From Dermacentor variabilis (Eukaryota; Arthropoda; Arachnida; Ixodida; Ixodidae): a stretch of 64,000 bases of DNA. The translations under genes were made by a program, and so were the position numbers. Location: positions 1 through 64,000 of the forward strand of contig NW_027460415.1 in assembly GCF_050947875.1 (NCBI RefSeq), in the 5' to 3' direction. Below, in pieces: positions 59,644 to 64,000 of the stretch. Positions within the stretch are counted from its first letter, which is position 1; every line of letters begins with the position of its first letter. The notes beneath the pieces are model-generated. The model was not told the DNA's origin and ran no database searches. It saw only the letters and a program-made list of their open reading frames with translations.

Positions 59644-61962
59644 GAGCTAAAAAGAGCAGCATCGGCATGCTTTTCACGTCGTTTGGTAGAAATCCACGTG
59701 CGCGTTCTGCCAAAAGCACCATTTGCATGCATATCGTGTGGTTTTGCAGAAAACAACGTCCGCGTCTAACAAAAGATCCATGCGCATACTTAAAACGCGT
59801 TTTGGCACAAATGCACGTACGGGTGCTAAAAAGAGCAGTATCGGCATGCTTTTCACGTCGTTTGGTAGAAATCCACGTGCGCGTTCTGCCAAAAGCACCA
59901 TTTGCATGCATATCGTGTGGTTTTGCAGAAAACAGCGTCCGTGTCTACCAAAAGATGCATGTGCATGCTTAAAACGCGTTTTGGCACAAATCCATGTGCG
60001 GGTGCTAAAAAGAGCAGCTTCGGCATGCTTTTCACGTCGTTTGGTAGAAATCCAAGCGCGTTCTGCCAAAAGCACCATTTGCATGCATATCGTGTGGTTT
60101 TGCAGAAAACAACGTCCGCGTCTACCAAAAGATGCATGCGCATGCTTAAAACGCGTTTTGGCACAAATCCATGTACGGGTGCTAAAAAGAGCAGCATCGG
60201 CATGTTTTTTACGTCGTTTGGTAGAAATTCACGTGCGCGTTCTGCCAAAAGCACCATTTGCCTGCATATCGTGTGGTTTTGCAGAAAACAACGTCCGCGT
60301 CTACCAAAAGATCCATGCGCATGCTTAAAACGCGTTTCGGCACAAATCCATGTGCGGGTGCTAAAAAGAGCAGCTTCGGCATGCTTTTCACGTCGTTTGG
60401 TAGAAATCCAAGCGCGTTCTGCCAAAAGCACCATTTGCATGCATATCGTGTGGTTTTGCAGAAAACAACGTCCGCGTCTACCAAAAGATGCATGCGCATG
60501 CTTAAAACGCGTTTTGGCACAAATCCATGTACGGGTGCTAAAAAGAGCAGCATCGGCACGTTTTTTACGTCGTTTGGTAGAAATTCACGTGCGCGTTCTG
60601 CCAAAAGCACCATTTGCCTGCATATCGTGTGGTTTTGCAGAAAACAACGTCCGCGTCTACCAAAAGATCCATGCGCATGCTTAAAACGCGTTTTGGCACA
60701 AATGCACGTACGGGTGCTAAAAAGAGCAGTATCGGCATGCTTTTCACGTCGTTTGGTAGAAATCCACGTGCGCGTTCTGCCAAAAGCACCATTTGCATGC
60801 ATATCGTGTGGTTTTGCAGAAAACAGCGTCCGTGTCTACCAAAAGATGCCTGTGCATGCTTAAAACGCGTTTTGGCACAAATCCATGTGCGGGTGCTAAA
60901 AAGAGCAGCTTCGGCAAGCTTTTCACGTCGTTTGGTAGAAATCCAAGCGCGTTCTGCCAAAAGCACCATTTGCATGCATATCGTGTGGTTTTGCAGAAAA
61001 CAACGTCCGCGTCTACCAAAAGATGCATGTGCATGCTTAAAACGCGTTTTGGCACAAATCCATGTGCGGGTGCTTAAAAGAGCAGCATCGGCATGCTGTT
61101 CACGTTGTTTGGTAGAAATCCACGCGCGCGTTCTGCCAAAAGCACCATTTGCATGCATATTGTGTGGTTTTGCAGAAAACAACGTCCGCGTCTACCAAAA
61201 GATGCATGTGCATGCTTAAAACGCGTTTTGGCACAAATGCACGTACGGGTGCTAAAAAGAGCAGTATCGGCATGCTTTTCACGTCGTTTGGTAGAACTCC
61301 ACGTGCGCGTTCTGCCAAAAGCACCATTTGCATGCAAATCGTGTGGTTTTGCAGAAAACAGCGTCCGTGTCTACCAAAAGATGCATGTGCATGCTTAAAA
61401 CGCGTTTTGGCACAAATCCATGTGCGGGTGCTAAAAAGAGCAGCTTCGGCATGCTTTTCACGTCGTTTGGTAGAAATCCAAGCGCGTTCTGCCAAAAGCA
61501 CCATTTGCATGCATATCGTGTGGTTTTGCAGAAAACAACGTCCGCGTCTACCAAAAGATGCATGCGCATGCTTAAAACGCGTTTTGGCACAAATCCATGT
61601 ACGGGTGCTAAAAAGAGCAGCATCGGCATGTTTTTTACGTCGTTTGGTAGAAATTCACGTGCGCGTTCTGCCAAAAGCACCATTTGCCTGCGTATCGTGT
61701 GGTTTTGCAGAAAACAACGTCCGCGTCTACCAAAAGATCCATGCGCATGCTTAAAACGCGTTTCGGCACAAATCCATGTGCGGGTGCTAAAAAGAGCAGC
61801 TTCGGCATGCTTTTCACGTCGTTTGGTAGAAATCCACGCGCGCGTTCTGCCAAAAGCACCATTTGCATGCATATCGTGTGGTTTTGCAGAAAACAACGTC
61901 CGCGTCTACCAAAAGATGAATGTGCATGCTTAAAACGCGTTTTGGCACAAATCCATGTGCGG
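59644..61962 (+). repeat. Right domain: 13-monomer unit, 2,319 bp
   Basis: It includes three CAAGCGCG monomers by 60,960 and the rare markers GATGCCTGTG (60,846) and GGCAAGCTT (60,914). Later it has GCTGTTCACG (about 61,095), CATATTGTG (61,156) and AGAACTCCACG (about 61,294). All five recur near the right end of the window. Confidence 0.8.
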
Positions 61963-63034
61963 GAGCTGAAAAGAGCAGCATCGGCATGCTTTTCACGTCG
62001 TTTGGTAGAAATCCACGTGCGCGTTCTGCCAAAAGCACCATTTGCATGCATATCGTGTGGTTTTGAAGAAAACAACGTCCGCGTCTACCAAAAGATGCAT
62101 GCGCATGCCTTAAACGCGTTTTGGCACAAATCCATGTGCGGGTGCTTAAAAGAGCAGCATCGGCATGCTTTTCACGTCGTTTGGTAGAAATCAACGTGCG
62201 CGTTCTGCCAAAAGCACCATTTGCATGCATATCGTGTGGTTTTGCAGAAAACAACGTCCGCGTCTACCAAAAGATCCATGCGCATGCTTAAAACGCGTTT
62301 TGGCACAAATCCATGCGCGGGTGCTAAAAAGAGCAGCTTCGGTATGCTTTTCACGTCGTTTGGTAGAAATCCAAGCGCGTTCTGCCAAAAGCACCATTTG
62401 CATGCATATCGTGTGGTTTTGCAGAAAACAACGTCCGCGTCTACCAAAAGATGCATGCGCATGCTTAAAACGCGTTTTGGCACAAATCCATGTACGGGTG
62501 CTAAAAAGAGCAGCATCGGCACGTTTTTTACGTCGTTTGGTAGAAATTCACGTGCGCGTTCTGCCAAAAGCACCATTTGCCTGCATATCGTGTGGTTTTG
62601 CAGAAAACAACGTCCGCGTCTACCAAAAGATCCATGCGCATGCTTAAAACGCGTTTTGGCACAAATGCACGTACGGGTGCTAAAAAGAGCAGTATCGGCA
62701 TGCTTTTCACGTCGTTTGGTAGAAATCCACGTGCGCGTTCTGCCAAAAGCACCATTTGCATGCATATCGTGTGGTTTTGCAGAAAACAGCGTCCGTGTCT
62801 ACCAAAAGATGCCTGTGCATGCTTAAAACGCGTTTTGGCACAAATCCATGTGCGGGTGCTAAAAAGAGCAGCTTCGGCAAGCTTTTCACGTCGTTTGGTA
62901 GAAATCCACGCGCGCGTTCTGCCAAAAGCACCATTTGCATGCATATCGTGTGGTTTTGCAGAAAACAACGTCCGCGTCTACCAAAAGATGAATGTGCATG
63001 CTTAAAACGCGTTTTGGCACAAATTCATGTGCGG
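61963..63034 (+). repeat. Right domain: 6-monomer unit, 1,072 bp
   Basis: It starts GAGCTGAAAAG, a variant of the usual GAGCTAAAAAG. It repeats GATGCCTGTG and GGCAAGCTT 1,963 bp after their first appearance, then switches to the CACGCGCGCG monomer path. Confidence 0.8.
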
Positions 63035-64000
63035 GGGCTAAAAAGAGCAGCATCGGCATGCTTTTCACGTCGTTTGGTAGAAATCCACGTGCGCGTTCTG
63101 CCAAAAGCACCATTTGCATGCATATCGTGTGGTTTTGCAGAAAACAACGTCCGCGTCTACCAAAAGATGCATGCGCATGCTTAAAACGCGTTTTGGCACA
63201 AATCCATGTGCGGGTGCTAAAAAGAGCAGCTTCGGCATGCTTTTCACGTCGTTTGGTAGAAATCCACGCGCGCGTTCTGCCAAAAGCACCATTTGCATGC
63301 ATATCGTGTGGTTTTGCAGAAAACAACGTCCGCGTCTACCAAAAGATGCATGTGCATGCTTAAAACGCGTTTTGGCACAAATCCATGTGCGGGTGCTTAA
63401 AAGAGCAGCATCGGCATGCTGTTCACGTTGTTTGGTAGAAATCCACGCGCGCGTTCTGCCAAAAGCACCATTTGCATGCATATTGTGTGGTTTTGCAGAA
63501 AACAACGTCCGCGTCTACCAAAAGATGCATGTGCATGCTTAAAACGCGTTTTGGCACAAATGCACGTACGGGTGCTAAAAAGAGCAGTATCGGCATGCTT
63601 TTCACGTCGTTTGGTAGAACTCCACGTGCGCGTTCTGCCAAAAGCACCATTTGCATGCATATCGTGTGGTTTTGCAGAAAACAGCGTCCGTGTCTACCAA
63701 AAGATGCATGTGCATGCTTAAAACGCGTTTTGGCACAAATCCATGTGCGGGTGCTAAAAAGAGCAGCTTCGGCATGCTTTTCACGTCGTTTGGTAGAAAT
63801 CCAAGCGCGTTCTGCCAAAAGCACCATTTGCATGCATATCGTGTGGTTTTGCAGAAAACAACGTCCGCGTCTACCAAAAGATGCATGCGCATGCTTAAAA
63901 CGCGTTTTGGCACAAATCCATGTACGGGTGCTAAAAAGAGCAGCATCGGCATGTTTTTTACGTCGTTTGGTAGAAATTCACGTGCGCGTTCTGCCAAAAG
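63035..64000 (+). repeat. Right domain: partial unit running off the window
   Basis: It starts GGGCTAAAAAG, another variant of the GAGCTAAAAAG monomer. From about 63,300 it repeats the sequence near 60,980-61,680 at an offset of 2,323 bp with the same rare markers (GCTGTTCACG, CATATTGTG, AGAACTCCACG). The last monomer is cut by the window edge. Confidence 0.8.

Larger units (their letters stand above)
1..64000 (+). repeat. 179-bp satellite DNA array filling the whole window
   Basis: About 358 head-to-tail copies of a 179-bp monomer run from the first to the last base, all in one orientation, with no intervening unique DNA, transposon, gene or RNA gene. The period is read directly: the same landmarks (GTGCTAAAAAG, TTGCATGCATATCG, AAAACGCGTTTT) recur every 179 bp, with occasional monomers of 176-178 bp. 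Both array edges lie outside the window. Near-nucleosomal unit length plus multi-kilobase higher-order repeats are typical of eukaryotic centromeric or heterochromatic satellites, so that role is inferred, not shown. I do not recognise the family. All reading frames in the window are repeat-derived and are not annotated as genes. Confidence 0.99.

Noticed and set aside
1..64000. CRISPR array or other prokaryotic repeat locus
   Set aside because: There are no unique spacers: the entire 179-bp period is repeated, and the internal 60-bp period has no conserved-repeat/variable-spacer pattern. No cas-like gene is present.
1..64000. CENP-B box (TTCG....A..CGGG pattern)
   Set aside because: TTCG occurs in some types (CACTTCGTTTGG, AGCTTCGGCATG) and CCCG on the complementary strand, but neither continues with the required A and CGGG at the right spacing on either strand.
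1..64000. Telomere repeats, ribosomal DNA or tRNA-derived satellite
   Set aside because: No TTTAGGG, TTAGGG or similar short tandem motif, no conserved rRNA segments, and no tRNA A- or B-box-like pair at the proper spacing were seen in the monomer.
1..64000. Embedded transposons or retroelement fragments
   Set aside because: Every stretch examined is in register with the 179-bp landmarks; departures are only 1-4 bp indels, so there is no insertion large enough to be a mobile element.

Overview
The whole 64 kb window is one uninterrupted tandem array of a 179-bp satellite DNA monomer, about 358 copies, all in the same orientation. I found no gene, RNA gene, transposon, CRISPR array or unique-sequence island. 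Open reading frames occur on both strands everywhere, but they are a by-product of the repeat: 179 is not a multiple of 3, so the frame shifts at every monomer and the same peptides recur in every frame. The array type (near-nucleosomal monomer, multi-kilobase higher-order repeats, nested duplications) points to a eukaryotic centromeric, pericentromeric or other heterochromatic block in a long-read assembly. I do not recognise the satellite family and cannot name the organism; plant or animal both remain possible.

The monomer is itself a fossil triplication of a unit of about 60 bp (A 60 bp, B 60 bp, C 59 bp). Each subunit has a T-rich left arm, an A-rich right arm and a terminal GCATGC-like tract. 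The first monomer is 48% G+C with 14 CpG sites, which is not CpG-depleted.

Layout. (1) 1-18,929: a homogeneous left domain built on a canonical order of ten monomer types, called T1-T10 here, in eight blocks of 12, 8, 13, 20, 8, 16, 13 and 14 monomers. Blocks differ by deletion, duplication and hybrid monomers. (2) 18,930-25,530: a mosaic that reuses T6-T8 with new types; units of 7, 5 and 4 monomers. (3) 25,531-32,854: a more diverged central domain with its own diagnostic deletions; units of 2, 4, 8 and 10 monomers. (4) 32,855-34,129: a short run of 3-mer units. (5) 34,130-41,977: a 3.92-kb direct tandem duplication of 22 monomers. (6) 40,881-46,068: 7-, 9- and 12-monomer blocks. (7) 46,069-64,000: a right domain marked by 177-bp monomers with a 2-bp deletion, in units of 4, 6, 7, 10, 13 and 17 monomers, including a near-perfect 2,323-bp tandem pair.

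The picture is of repeated unequal exchange and local segmental duplication, each domain homogenised separately. A cluster of single-base indels between about 32.6 and 39.75 kb, private to one or other copy of a young duplication, looks more like lower consensus quality than biology. I see no evidence of a new gene system. The interest lies in the repeat architecture: the 3 x 60-bp origin, the crossover-junction monomers, the domain-specific markers and the phased sequence features of the monomer.
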